A DNA stretch of 64,000 nucleotides from Populus alba (taxonomy: Eukaryota; Streptophyta; Magnoliopsida; Malpighiales; Salicaceae). The stretch lies in contig NC_133299.1 of the NCBI RefSeq assembly GCF_005239225.2, forward strand, positions 15,673,154 to 15,737,153, read 5' to 3'. Below the pieces are notes generated by a model. That model searched no databases. It saw nothing but the letters and a program-made list of their open reading frames with translations, and was not told the origin of the DNA. Positions 41,177 through 52,358 of the stretch are shown here, one piece after another. Position numbers and translations under genes: made by a program. The first letter of the stretch is position 1, and each line of letters begins with the position of its first letter.

Positions 41177-41988
41177 GAGTGTGTTTGGTATTGCGGTAGC
41201 TATTGTGGTTGTGGTTTAAAAAAAAATTGTTTTTATAAAAAGTGCTTTTAGTTGAGTTTGATTTGAGAAAATAGGTGTTTGGTTAAAACTGTGGTTGATA
41301 TTGAAGTTGAAGAAAAAGTAATTTAATGTGTTTGATTAAGAATGATTTTAAAATTGAGGTTATAAAATATTTTTTAAAATATATATTAGTACTTATGATT
41401 TTTAATTTAAATATTATGGATTTAACTATTGCTATTATATCATGAAAATAAATTATACTTTATATAAAATATTTTTTATTATTCCATGAAACCATTTATA
41501 ATTCTATTACGTACGAAATTTATCTAACAAAAACTACAGTTTTCATAATATTTTTAGCATGTAATAAAATTAGATAAAATATTATCAGGTATAAAACTAA
41601 CTCTAAACTAATTTTTTTAATAAAAAAAATAACTCACACTATAAAAAAAAAAAAAAAAAAAAAAAACACAGGCAAGTGAACAGTGCAAGAGAATTGCACA
41701 GTTCACTATTCTTAAGTGAACAGTGCAACTCTTCAGCACTGCTCACATCAACAGTATATAATATATATGAAATTACTGTTCACGTAATTGCACTGTTCAT
41801 TGAACAGTGCAATTAACGTGAACAGTAGAAAAAAAGCATGAAATAGTTGCTTCTCATTTACTGCGTTAGAAACGCAGAATTTAAGTGGGGCCCATGAACA
41901 ATAAAATGATTTTTTTCTTAACCAAACAGCTACGAGCTGCGTTTTAAATAAAACGCAGCCGCAGCCGCAGAGCCAAACGGATTCAAAG
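41177..41988. mobile_element. Foldback MITE-like element, about 0.8 kb
   Basis: The left end gtgtttggtattgcgg and the inverted right end, which reads cgtttggctctgcgg on the other strand, form imperfect terminal inverted repeats. The interior is rich in gtgaacagtgca and its complement. It includes a hairpin at 41774-41827 with arms of about 26 bp and almost no loop. No coding sequence is present. Target-site duplications are not clear, so the superfamily (hAT or PIF/Harbinger) is undecided. Confidence 0.55.
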
Positions 41989-41989
41989 T

Positions 41990-43000
41990 GTCTCTCACAT
42001 GCAAATATATGTGTTGCATGTCCTAATAATTTTTTTTTTATTTAATTTATTAAAAGACTCGACCTCATATGATATCAATAAGAAAACCATAGAAAAAATA
42101 CAAAACAACCTCTTGATCTAAGCTATATATGTTTTGCTTCTAATAATATTTTAGTAATTATATCATGCTAAAAAAAGATAAAAAATCAAATTTGTCCCTG
42201 CAGATAAACAAGTTTAACTTTCAAGGATATTTTAAATATTATATTATGCAAATAAAGGATTTAAAAATCGCTCCATCCTCCTTCAATCTTATAATGAAAA
42301 ATGAGTTTCATGGAGAAGGCAATTTTTCCACTAGAAGCAAGTTACAAGGTTTGAAGGGCAAAATAATAACTTTACAATATGAATTCATAGTGAACCGTGA
42401 GAGTTTATATGGTGTATTCTACTCTCTTTGAGCTTTTATTAAACAAATAAAAATAAATACTTAAAAAAATAAAATATTATTTTAATATGTTAATCATTTT
42501 TTTAAAAATAAAAATCTTCTAGTTCACTCAAAACCTAAATTGACTTGCCGATATCAACTTATAAAAAACTTCACCTAAAACAGGTGGTTTTAACCAAAAA
42601 AAAAAAAAAAAAAACCGTTGATTTTTTTTCTTCTTCCAAAGTACTTGTCCTGATACTAGAAAAAAACGAATTTTATTACAGCTATGCACGAAATAAATAC
42701 CAAGTTTGAGCAACAATCACAGCCACCTGATTTGCATACCTGTCTTTCATCAGCCATCAGAACATCTCTCCTCTTCTTATTCCATCAACGAAAAGAAGCC
42801 GTTACCGCTGAAAGACGACAAGTTTTCAGCCTTTTCACTCTCCTTGAGAAGAAGGCGAATTCTTCAGTGCATCAGTATGTATTAGAGATCATTGCATCCG
42901 ATCTCTATCGAATTTACTGATTTTTTTATTCAGATCTGATTGCAAGAAATGAAAGCGAGATCTTATATAATTAATTAATCAGTTAATTAATTTTGATCTG
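41990..43000. other. Upstream region and leader of the coiled-coil gene
   Basis: AT-rich to about 42670. From there to about 42880 the composition looks like a transcribed leader. A leader intron probably ends at gattgcag, position 43007. The 88-codon frame at 42165-42431 is not recognised. Confidence 0.35.
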
Positions 43001-43028
43001 ATTGCAGGTTTTCTTTAATTTATTAAAA

Positions 43029-46000
43029 ATGGAGGAAGAGAAGAAGAAGAAGCGAAACAAGAAAAAGAAAAACAAACAGAACAATCATGCTAATAGTAAT
43101 AGTAATCAAGCAGCGGAAGACGACGTGCCGGTTGATCATCATCACAACAACAACAACAACAACAATGGGCAGAATCATGGTAATGAGAATGATAATCAAG
43201 TAATAGAGGTATCTTCAAATGGTGATCCTGTGGACGTGGAGGATTTTAATACACATAATGATAAGCCCAATGGAGTAGCACCACAATCTGTAAGTTTTTT
43301 TTTAATCCAATTTTTATTGTTTTTTTGTGTTGTCTTACTAGGTGGGTTTGATTTGTTCTTAGTTTATTAATTGATAAATAAATGGTGAATTAACCACTTA
43401 GTTTTGTTAATAAAAAATGGAAAAAAAAAGATAAAGAAATTGTTAGACCATATGTATGATTTGATTACTGATATGTTAGAGGTGAAAATTTTGTGTTTTT
43501 TTTTTTTTCCATAAATTAAGTTAAGTTTTGATTAATAATGATAACCCGAGAATCGCATTGTCATTTGCTGTAGCTCTGCCACGATCACTGTAGTTTTGCT
43601 AGCAAGGGGTCTGGAAAAAAGTTTTTATATATGTGTTTCTTGCACTGATTGGTTTGGGTCACTCAGATGAACGTTTTGGTTAATTCAATGTAAGTGTGGC
43701 TGGCATAGTATTACTGCTCTATTTTGTGTACGATTCTCGTCTTGAAGCTCCCCCTCCTTTTTTTTTTTGTTGGCTTTCAGTGTTGTGATTATAAGAATTG
43801 GATCCATGATTCTCTTGATTTGATGTGATTGTAAGAATTGGAACCATGATTCTCTTGATTTGATGTTGCGGGAACTTCTCATTATGTCAACAAATTCAAA
43901 TTCAGAAGCCTGGCAGCTTGCTTAAATTTTTGTGGCTCTGTCTAATTTTTGAAATCATTATTATTCATTTTTTCGTGTGGAAAATTTGTGGGAGTAGGCA
44001 AGATGTGACAATTTGTATTTTTTGTATCCCTTAATGTAAACTTCTGAGATTTTGGTTCATAGTGTATTTTAATGTCTTTTTGTTTACTTTTTTTTTTGTC
44101 TTGTGCTAAGGAAAGATTGGATAATACGTGTGACCATTTTCCAGTTGCTACGTGTTTTCAGATTCTTCTTCATTTTGCTACTTACATTTAGATTTTCTGT
44201 AGGATTGACTGCTGATAATGATCCCATCGTTTTAAAATTCTGTTTTGCAGTCCATCTTGGCTGAAGCAGAGAAGCAGTGGTGGCTTCAGAGAGAGGTGAC
44301 ACATTCAGTCAGCTGGCTTTTCATTCTTAATTCTTTCCCTCTTCTCTCTATCATTTATTTACATAATCGGATATCTTTGTTTTCAACATTAGTTTTAAAT
44401 AGGAATTTTTTTCCCTTTTGTACAGGCTGCTTTACAAGATACAATTAAACATTTACAAAATGAAACCGATTCACTCATAAAGACACAGGTGCTGAATTAT
44501 ATTTTGTGAAAAACCATGTGCATGCGTGCTTGTGCAAAAGACTCTTCCTGGTGTCATGTTGACTTTTTCTTTTTTGTTTTAATTTAAGAAGTAACTTACT
44601 GCGTTTAACAGGCTACCTTTGAAGAGACAATCAAACAATTACAAGGTGAAAATGATTCACACATACAAAAAGAGGTACTTTGTGGTTAATCTAACTGTGG
44701 GAATGTACCTGCTAAAATTTTCTGAATTACTTCACACATTTTGTGTTGTAGTATTGAATTAGTTTCTTTGTATTAACATTTATGCAAAGCATGAAGAAAC
44801 TCGCTGCATTCTTTTTTAATTCATGCAAGAAGTAACTTAATGCATTTAACAGGTTACCTTTGAAGAGACAATCAAACAATTACAAGATGAAAATGATTCA
44901 CACATACAGAAAGAGGTAATATCAATGCATGTAATGGTGGGGATGAAATGGATTAATGTCCTGAACTTCTAAGAGGCTAGTTTTTTCTACTTTTTCCTAA
45001 TCATGTAAGTTGTGTCCTTGTTTTCAATATTTTTTTTGCAGGCTTCCTTAGAAGAAACAATGAATCAATTAAGAAGTGTAAACAATTCGTTCGTAAAGAA
45101 AGAGGTAGCATAATTGTTAGATAGATGGAGAAACGCTCTGAGTTTATGTTTAGATAGAAAAATTGTGTTGAGAAATGTATTATGTTTGGATAGGAAAATA
45201 GTGTTATCTCTCCTCTTTCAATCATGTTACTAAAGTTCCAATCTTTTATTTTTTATATTTGTTGGGAAGAGGAAGTCACCTGACTATACCTTTTACAGGC
45301 TACCTTTGAAGATACAATCAAACAATTGAAAACTGAAAATGATTCGCACATGCAGAAAGAGGTGATATAAACAGGCAGCTAAATCTTTGTGAATTTTATA
45401 TTCAATGTACTTTTACAGTCTGGCCTAAATGGATAATTTGCAGGCTGGTTTAGAGATGAAAATCATGCAATTGCAGAGAGAAAAAGATTTCTGGCTTCAG
45501 AAAGAGGTACTTTTGGTTTTATATAAGCTTATAACAAAATCTTCTCTCATTTGGAACATTTAACACATTCAAGGGCATATCTCGTTAACGTGATAAGCCT
45601 TGGAACCATCATTGAAAAACCATGTTTAAATATGCAAGTTGACTATATTCAGCTTCTTATAAGATTGCCAGCTGTGTTTTCATCTTAAGCATCAAACCAT
45701 GGAATTTTAATACTGAATGCAGGCAGCTTATAATATGAGCTGTTAATGTATAGCCACATCAAATGCAGGCTGGCCTGGAGGAGAAACTTAATCACTTACT
45801 GGATGAGAAGGCTGCTCTGGGTTTAAAAGTGGTATATTTCTTGCCTGACAAGCTTTTTTAATGAAACCATATAAGAAGAGTTTAGATGATTGGCATCACA
45901 TATTTCATTTTTGGTCTTTGGTTGTGCGCTCATGAGAACTATTGGTCGATTATTCTTTAGAAATTTTGTCTATATAGTTGAATAGCTTTGTGATATGTTC

Positions 46001-48812
46001 CACAGGCAAGCCTAGAGGAAAAAATTGGACAGTTAGATAGTGAGAAAGATTCTTGGGCTGTATCAGAGGTACCTCTTATTATGTGCATTGTGTCTGCCTT
46101 TTCCCCTGTTTTTTTCCCTTCTCGAAGGATTTTGTTTGGTTAATTAGTGAGCTGAGCTCTCACATACCTGTTGGATACTGGGCTGTTTCATCTTGTATCA
46201 TATGCATTCAAGCGTGCAGGTGCTGGAATTGAAATGTGGTTGCGTGGAGATTTGTACTTGTTTAACGTTTCTTGGGTTTTGGTATATCTAGACCACTAGA
46301 TGATGTCTACAGAAGGGCCTACCTTTTCCTTTGGTTTTTTTTTTTTTTTTCCATTGAAAATACAATGCATCACAGCATATTTACATATGGCCAACTTCAA
46401 CTGCACTGCTTCCATTATAATGGAGTGTCTTGTTTTTCTTTTTTTGGTTTGTTCCCAAATATAGGTTCTGTTATTGAAATGGCAAAGTAGTATTTCTTTA
46501 CTCTTTTATTTTACTTCTTATTGAGAATCAAATAGAATTCTCTATCTTCAAAAGTTTCTAATTTAGAAGGGTGATTTTGGAAAATAGATCAGGTGCTAAA
46601 ACATTTTCATCAGCCATGCTTAGTGTATGCAGTTGGCTAGAAAGTAAAGCTCTTTGGGACAACTGCCTCTTATTCTCTTTTGATAAATGAAAAATCTCAG
46701 TTATATATGCATATAAAAAACTCTATACATGGCAAAGGGATAAAAAAGTGGTTAGGTGCTCATTGTATGTTGTTTACTTGGAAATGGTCCGAGGGTTCTT
46801 GCACAATGATGTTGTACTCGGAGAGGGATTTAGTAAGTAGAGGAGGGAATCAAGGGTAGAGAATTAGAGCAAATGAAATGGGAGAAAACTAGAAGAATTG
46901 TTTTAGAGGATAAACTGGTTAAATTTTTTAAGTTGGAAATGAGTTGGAGGGTTCTTCCACAATGATGCTGTACACACAGAGGGATTTAGGTAGGAGAGGA
47001 GAGAAGAAAGGATAGAGAAGTAGAGCAAATGAAACAAGAGAAAACAAGAATAATTGTATTGGAGGAGAAACTGTTTTCAATTCTTAACCCTTAATAATCA
47101 AAGTGATGACTATAAGAGATAACGTGGGCGTTCTCTTATAGGCAGCAAAAATGAAAGGAGGAAAAGAGAATCCTTACAGATCAATTATCAAAACTTAATG
47201 GGAAATAGAATAAAGTTTTAAACAGTATAACTTCCGACTAAATAAATTTGAAGGTCATGGTAAACTATAATAACCATAATTTCTAAATAAGAAATAACAT
47301 GCAATAAGATTTCAAGAAAAACGAGAACAAATATTTTGAAGATGTTCTATTACTCCTGTATTGTTGAAGCATGTATCTACTGCAGTTTGTATATTTCCTT
47401 TTATAGTCGTGAGATTGAATTACCAAGCATTAATGTATATGCTTCTAATTTTGCATATCAATGATTCTACACAGAATACAACCAAAGAAATTGTTGGTAG
47501 AATGAATATCGACATCACAAGTCTACGAATGCAGGTATATAGTTTTATCCATGTAGTTATGGTCACATCACTGCTTCTGTTGTTGCAGCCTACTGACCTT
47601 CAAATGTGTTTGTAAATGTGGTTCTCATGTGCTATTCTTGTTCAAGCTAATTGTTGATATATTTGGTTATATCCTAGAGGCAGTGTGTGTAGGGCACGGT
47701 CATTATGCAGCATAACCTTGTTTTTGTTCTGATATGGTAATTAAAACAAAGCCTGGCAGGTGGTGGAGTTGGAATATTCCAGGAATAGTCTCGTGAAAGA
47801 AAACCAACAGCTGAAGGAAAGTGTCTCTGACCTGAAGTTACAGCTTCAAAATGTTGAGACTCAACAGAGCATCTCCTCTGCTAACACATCAGAACTTGGA
47901 AAGGTTTGTCATCCAGTGCCCTGCTTGTGAGCTTATTGGAAGTCAAATTTATCCGAGTTTTTGCTGCTGAACACTTCTGCACTGTACACTTTCATTCGTA
48001 CATTGAGATGCTAAGTTCTTTTGTTGTTAACATTTCTGATGAATTGTGATTAAACATACTGAAAATTCGCTGTTTCTGATGTAGAATGATGCTGAAAAAG
48101 AGGACCTGAACTCCCAGATTGAAGCAGCTTGTGCACTGGTGGACAAATTGATCACTGAAAATGCAGAACTTGTTGAGAAAGTAATGATGAACCGCTTTCC
48201 TCTTTCTTTAATGAATTCCAATGCTTTTAATGAGGCTTTATGTATAGTCTTTAAGTGGGTTTTGACGATGATATGCATCGACCAAGTTTGTCATGTCCAA
48301 GAATGTGTGTGTGTGGGTTTGGGTGCGCGGTTTGCCTTTGCACTCATGTGGAATGTGTTAGCAAGCAGGTATCATGACTTCAATCATCTAACTCTATATT
48401 TGTTTCTCAGGTGAATGAGTTGTACATTAAACTTGACCAACAAAAGACAGCAGCTACAGCTAGTCTGTCTTCATCGGCCGGAAGTGATGTCATTCTTAGA
48501 AGTTCTGAACTTGCCAATGGAACTCCTCCCATGTCTGAATCAAGCGAGTCCGCATTGGACCTTAAGTCAGAGTCCTTAGACGCAGATCCCCCTGCTGCGG
48601 CGCTCCCACAATCTTCAGAACCTGACGCTGAAGAAATTGTGCAAATCCCATTGGATGATAATGAAGTTCCAGATGTGGAGATGCAAGCTGAAGATAAGAG
48701 CGGCGTGCCACTCACGGATGCTCCACTAATAGGAGCTCCTTTCCGGTTAATATCATTTGTTGCTAAATATGTCAGTGGTGCTGACCTGGTCAACAAAGAT
48801 GATTCAATTTAG
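43029..48812 (+). CDS. Coiled-coil protein with an array of 21-codon exons (unknown function)
   Basis: Fourteen exons join in phase 0: 43029-43289, 44251-44295, 44426-44488, 44612-44674, 44853-44915, 45042-45104, 45299-45361, 45444-45506, 45769-45831, 46006-46068, 47475-47534, 47760-47903, 48085-48180 and 48411-48812, for 503 residues. The N terminus is a Lys-rich stretch (EEEKKKKRNKKKKNK) and an Asn/His-rich low-complexity region, suggesting nuclear or nucleic-acid-binding behaviour. Exons 3-10 are all 63 nt and encode three heptads each (for example FEETIKQLQ), so the middle is a long coiled coil that continues through exons 12-13. The C-terminal 134 residues are acidic and Ser/Pro-rich. 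I do not recognise the family. Intron 10 (1.4 kb) might hide a further exon. Structure confident, function unknown. Confidence 0.8.
44612..44915 (+). repeat. Recent tandem duplication of a 63-nt exon
   Basis: Exons 4 (44612-44674) and 5 (44853-44915) of the coiled-coil gene differ at only three of 63 positions. The roughly 25 nt of intron before each are also nearly identical (aagaagtaactta...tttaacag). Period 241 bp. Confidence 0.85.
46777..47075 (+). repeat. Diverged 155-bp tandem duplication in intron 10 of the coiled-coil gene
   Basis: Copy 1 begins ttggaaatggtccgaggg near 46778 and copy 2 begins ttggaaatgagttggaggg near 46933. Both continue through gttctt(g/c)cacaatgatg, agagggattta and agagcaaatgaaa in the same order. 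Confidence 0.7.
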
Positions 48813-49497
48813 GGCTTGAGCTAGGATACATAATCTTTCATTTTATTTTATTTTTGCCCATATACAAATTTTTATGCAGTAGAGAAGGACCAAATTCGAG
48901 CCATTACACTGTATTTTTTAAACATACCGAACATGTTTGCTCATCAAAGTGAGATAACATGCAGAGTTGATAACTTGCCACGCACGCCATATTTTGTCTT
49001 GAATCTCTGCTGTTTTGTTTACTAAATGACGAGTCGTCTATGTTTTTTTATCTGGCACGACCTGTCGGCTAGCTAAATAACAAACGCTTCGATGGGCGTC
49101 GTGTTATTGCCGTCACGCGAGACGCGTCACATTTTCCAACGTTCTCACGTATAACCAATCAATTCTCGCCACATCATCACCAAGAAATAAAGAATTCTCC
49201 TACACGCTAGTCCTCCAAATAAAAAAAATCATGAATGTCTTCTATCATCGGCAACCATCGTGCACGATACAGTGAGTAACGTATGAGCAGCCAATGAGAA
49301 AGGAGAGGTGAAGCCGCTAAGCCAATAAGAAACAAACACGTGGAAAATTTACGTAGCAGTTAGTTGGAAGGCCGTTATGTTAAAAATGGTCAGTCTTTCT
49401 TCTCCACGTGATCACCCTTTGTTGCGAATTGCGATCTCTCTGTTTCTGCTTCTCTTTTTCTCAAAGAGAAAAATAGAAGCAGCCAAGTAATCGGAAA
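48813..49497. promoter_or_regulatory. Compact promoter region of the UTR3-class gene
   Basis: This 685-bp interval holds the 3' end of the coiled-coil gene and the promoter of the transporter gene. It contains several CCAAT boxes (49155, 49291, 49322) and two CACGTG/CCACGTG-type sites (49337 and near 49406). No other gene was seen. Confidence 0.5.
49322..49340 (+). promoter_or_regulatory. ERSE-I-like element (CCAAT-N10-CACG)
   Basis: CCAAT at 49322-49326, exactly 10 nt, then CACG at 49337-49340, about 157 bp before the UTR3 ATG. This matches the plant ER stress response element bound by bZIP28 with NF-Y. A second near match, CCAAT-N10-CACA, begins at 49155. UTR1 and UTR3 transporters are known to be induced by the unfolded protein response, so the placement makes sense. 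Function here is inferred. Confidence 0.6.
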
Positions 49498-52269
49498 ATG
49501 GAGGCACGCGGCGGAAGTAGCCTCCGGCGAGTCTTGGTGCTGGCCTTTTGCGTAGCCGGGATCTGGTCGGCTTACATATATCAAGGTGTTCTTCAAGAAA
49601 CTCTGTAAGTCAGTATCCTCTACTATTTATTTATTTATTTAGTAATTATTAATAAATCAAATTTGAAAGCATTATTATTTAATTTTCAATTTAATTTTTA
49701 TTTAGATCGACGAAGCGATTTGGTGCAGACGGGAAGAGATTTGAGCAGCTTGCGTTCTTAAATCTGGCGCAAAGTGTAGTTTGCTTAATTTGGTCTTATA
49801 TAAGTGAGTATTTGTTTTTCTAATTTAATATTGTTTTTAAAAAAATTAAAAATGAATAAATTTAATTTGTTATGTTCAATTCAGTGATAAAGATTTGGTC
49901 GACGGGCAGCGGCGGCGCTCCGTGGTGGTCATACTGGAGTCCTGGCATTACAAATACAATTGGTCCTGCTATGGGCATTGAAGCCCTAAAGTATATCAGT
50001 TACCCTGCCCAGGTCTTGGCCAAATCATCCAAAATGATTCCAGGTCGGTCCCTCCTTCCCTAGTTGGGCACTTCTGATCCGGTGCTTCCTTCGCTCGGAT
50101 AAAAGTGGGATCTAGTATGGGTGGTTGTAACGGTGGATTCCACTTTTATATGTGAGCGAGGAAGCACCTAGTAATTTATCTTGAATAACTGATGGGTGGA
50201 TTGGGAATTTTGAATTGTGCAGTGATGTTTATGGGTTGTTTGGTATATGGAGTAAGCTACACTGTTCCCGAGTATCTTTGTACTTTCCTTGTTGCTGGAG
50301 GGGTGTCTACATTTGCTCTTTTGAAGGTGAGGAACAAATTTAATTAGTTGCTTTGTGATTGTTGTTGTTGTGTGACTGTTCTTAGTTCTTGCTTTTGGTT
50401 GGTATGATTTCAGACTAGCTCGAAGACGATTAATAAGCTAGCACGTCCAAATGCACCCATTGGATATGGTCTTTGTTTCTTGAACCTTGCATTTGATGGG
50501 TTTACTAACGCGACTCAGGATTCACTTAAATCAAGGTATGTTTATTTGTTCAGTCCAAACTTTTGTTTTTGTTTTTGAATTTTTTTACTATTTCAGTGCT
50601 GCTGGCTGTGTATCATATGGTTGTGATCTTCTGTCGTTTTAGAGGTCAGAAAGTTGAAGTAAATTGGTTCTGTTTTGTTTTTTCATCATTTTAATGAAGA
50701 AGCAATTATTTCCAGTAATTATTAGGTGAACTGAGATGCAACTCCTCCTAGGAAGATCTTTAGCTAATCTGTTGGAAAAATCCTCTCGTATGACTCTAAA
50801 TTGATGCCCTTTCTGGAAAGAATCTTTTTTATTTTAATGGAGTGGGAGACTGTGAAGGCAGGCCATGTTGTTTCTCTCTGATATAGGGGTTTATCATCTT
50901 CTCGTTTAATGGCCTGTAACACTATCTCTAAGTTTGTTAGTGGTTTCAGCATCCCGGGAAAAAGTATTAAGTCTGGTGGTGTTTTGTAGACTGGAGCTTG
51001 CCAATTGAATGTTCGAGTCCTAAGTGCTTTGTAGGTGATGGTTATGTTTAGTTGTTTGATGTATGAGGGATATCTACTGAAGTGCATTGGTTCTTCAACA
51101 TAACCAGGAAGGCTCTTGGTTTTGCGGATTTTTTCCTGCTTCAAATGTTATCTGTTTCTTGTTGATCTTTGGGTGGTGGTGCCATTTCAGTTACAAAAAT
51201 AGGTTTTCCAATTGTGCCTTATTGTATGTCAGCAGGGGGGAGACTTATTTGTCGGGGAAACGTAAGAGCCAAGGGGCTTGGTTTTAGAACTTTAGCTCCT
51301 TGAACTCACTAAGCTTTTGAAATCTGAGTGATTGGTATTTGAATTTCTAAGAGTCGTAGCTGGTGTTCGAATCTGCTGTTTGTGAGCTCAGTTGTGTTGA
51401 TTGTTATTTGCTGTTTGCATTTTAAGGCCATAGTTTCATTGCTTAGATCTCGGTGGAGTTTGTAAGTAGTTCTGTTAGGCAGGGCTTGAGTTTATGTCGA
51501 GTGGTGATCTGCTCTGTTCTCTCATTTAGTCGTTGTCATATTGGCTAAGGTCAGGCTTCCTCTGTGTAACAAGGCCATAATCTCATTGATCTCTTTGTGA
51601 TCTTGCTCCTTTCATGTTAATACCTTCTGGTCACATCCTTGTGAAATAAATAAACCGGGGGGCGGCTATGAGGTTTATGTGAATAATGATATAATGTTGG
51701 AGAGTATCTCCAGAAGTTTCCTTTTCTTCCTTCTTCCTCTTTTTTTTTTTATTTTTATTTTTTTTTTTAAGAAAAAAAACTTGGGGATATATCACCCTCA
51801 TTCATCTCTTCACTCTATATACATCTTCATTTATAAAGCATATCTCTCTGTGTTGTTCAGGTATCCAAAGACAAGTGCTTGGGATATAATGCTGGGAATG
51901 AATTTGTGGGGCACCATATACAATCTGATCTACATGTTTGGCTGGCCTCATGGTATTGGCTATGAGGCAATCGAATTCTGCAAGCAGCATCCAGAGGCCG
52001 CATGGGACATCTTGCTCTACTGCCTATGCGGTGCTGTGGGCCAGAACTTCATCTTCTTAACCATTAGCCGATTCGGGTCTCTTGCCAACACGACCATCAC
52101 CACAACCCGCAAGTTTGTCAGCATTGTGGTTTCTTCAGTGCTTAGTGGCAATCCCCTGTCAGCAAAACAATGGGGATGTGTAGCCATGGTCTTCTCAGGG
52201 TTATCATATCAGATATACCTCAAGTGGAGAAAATTGCAGAAACTGCCGAAGAAGAGGAAGCCTATGTGA
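49498..52269 (+). CDS. UTR3: ER UDP-galactose/UDP-glucose transporter, UTR3 class
   Basis: Six exons join in frame: 49498-49604, 49706-49803, 49885-50043, 50223-50326, 50414-50535 and 51861-52269, for 332 residues. It is a multi-spanning nucleotide-sugar transporter of the UAA/SLC35B1-like family. Conserved stretches include YIYQGVLQETL near the N terminus, NTIGPAMGIEALKYISYPAQ in exon 3 and TITTTRKFVSIVVSS near the C terminus. The tail KKRKPM places Lys at -3 and Arg at -4, a KKxx-type ER retrieval signal. Known role: brings UDP-glucose (and UDP-galactose) into the ER lumen for glycoprotein folding quality control. Intron 5 is 1.3 kb; the rest are short. Promoter carries an ERSE-I-like element. 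Confidence 0.94.
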
Positions 52270-52299
52270 CTCCAACAATTTTGAACTTAATACGTACAT

Positions 52300-52323
52300 C
52301 TCTCTCTCTCTCTCTCATTAACT

Positions 52324-52356
<33 letters not shown>
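52300..52356. repeat. (TC)n and (TA)n microsatellites after UTR3
   Basis: A (TC)n tract near 52300-52316 is followed by a (TA)n tract near 52328-52356, inside the probable 3' UTR. Both are likely length-variable. Confidence 0.85.

Positions 52357-52358
<2 letters not shown>

Noticed and set aside
46272..46490. Possible extra exon of the coiled-coil gene in intron 10
   Set aside because: The frame is Phe/Tyr-rich and hydrophobic, unlike the coiled-coil exons, and lacks a 63-nt unit flanked by AG and GT.
51000..51030. tRNA-like box (gttcgagtcc) in UTR3 intron 5
   Set aside because: No matching A box or cloverleaf could be assembled around it by eye.
50764..51144. 126-codon minus-strand open frame
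   Set aside because: It sits inside intron 5 of UTR3, has no recognisable domain, and no splice or promoter support.
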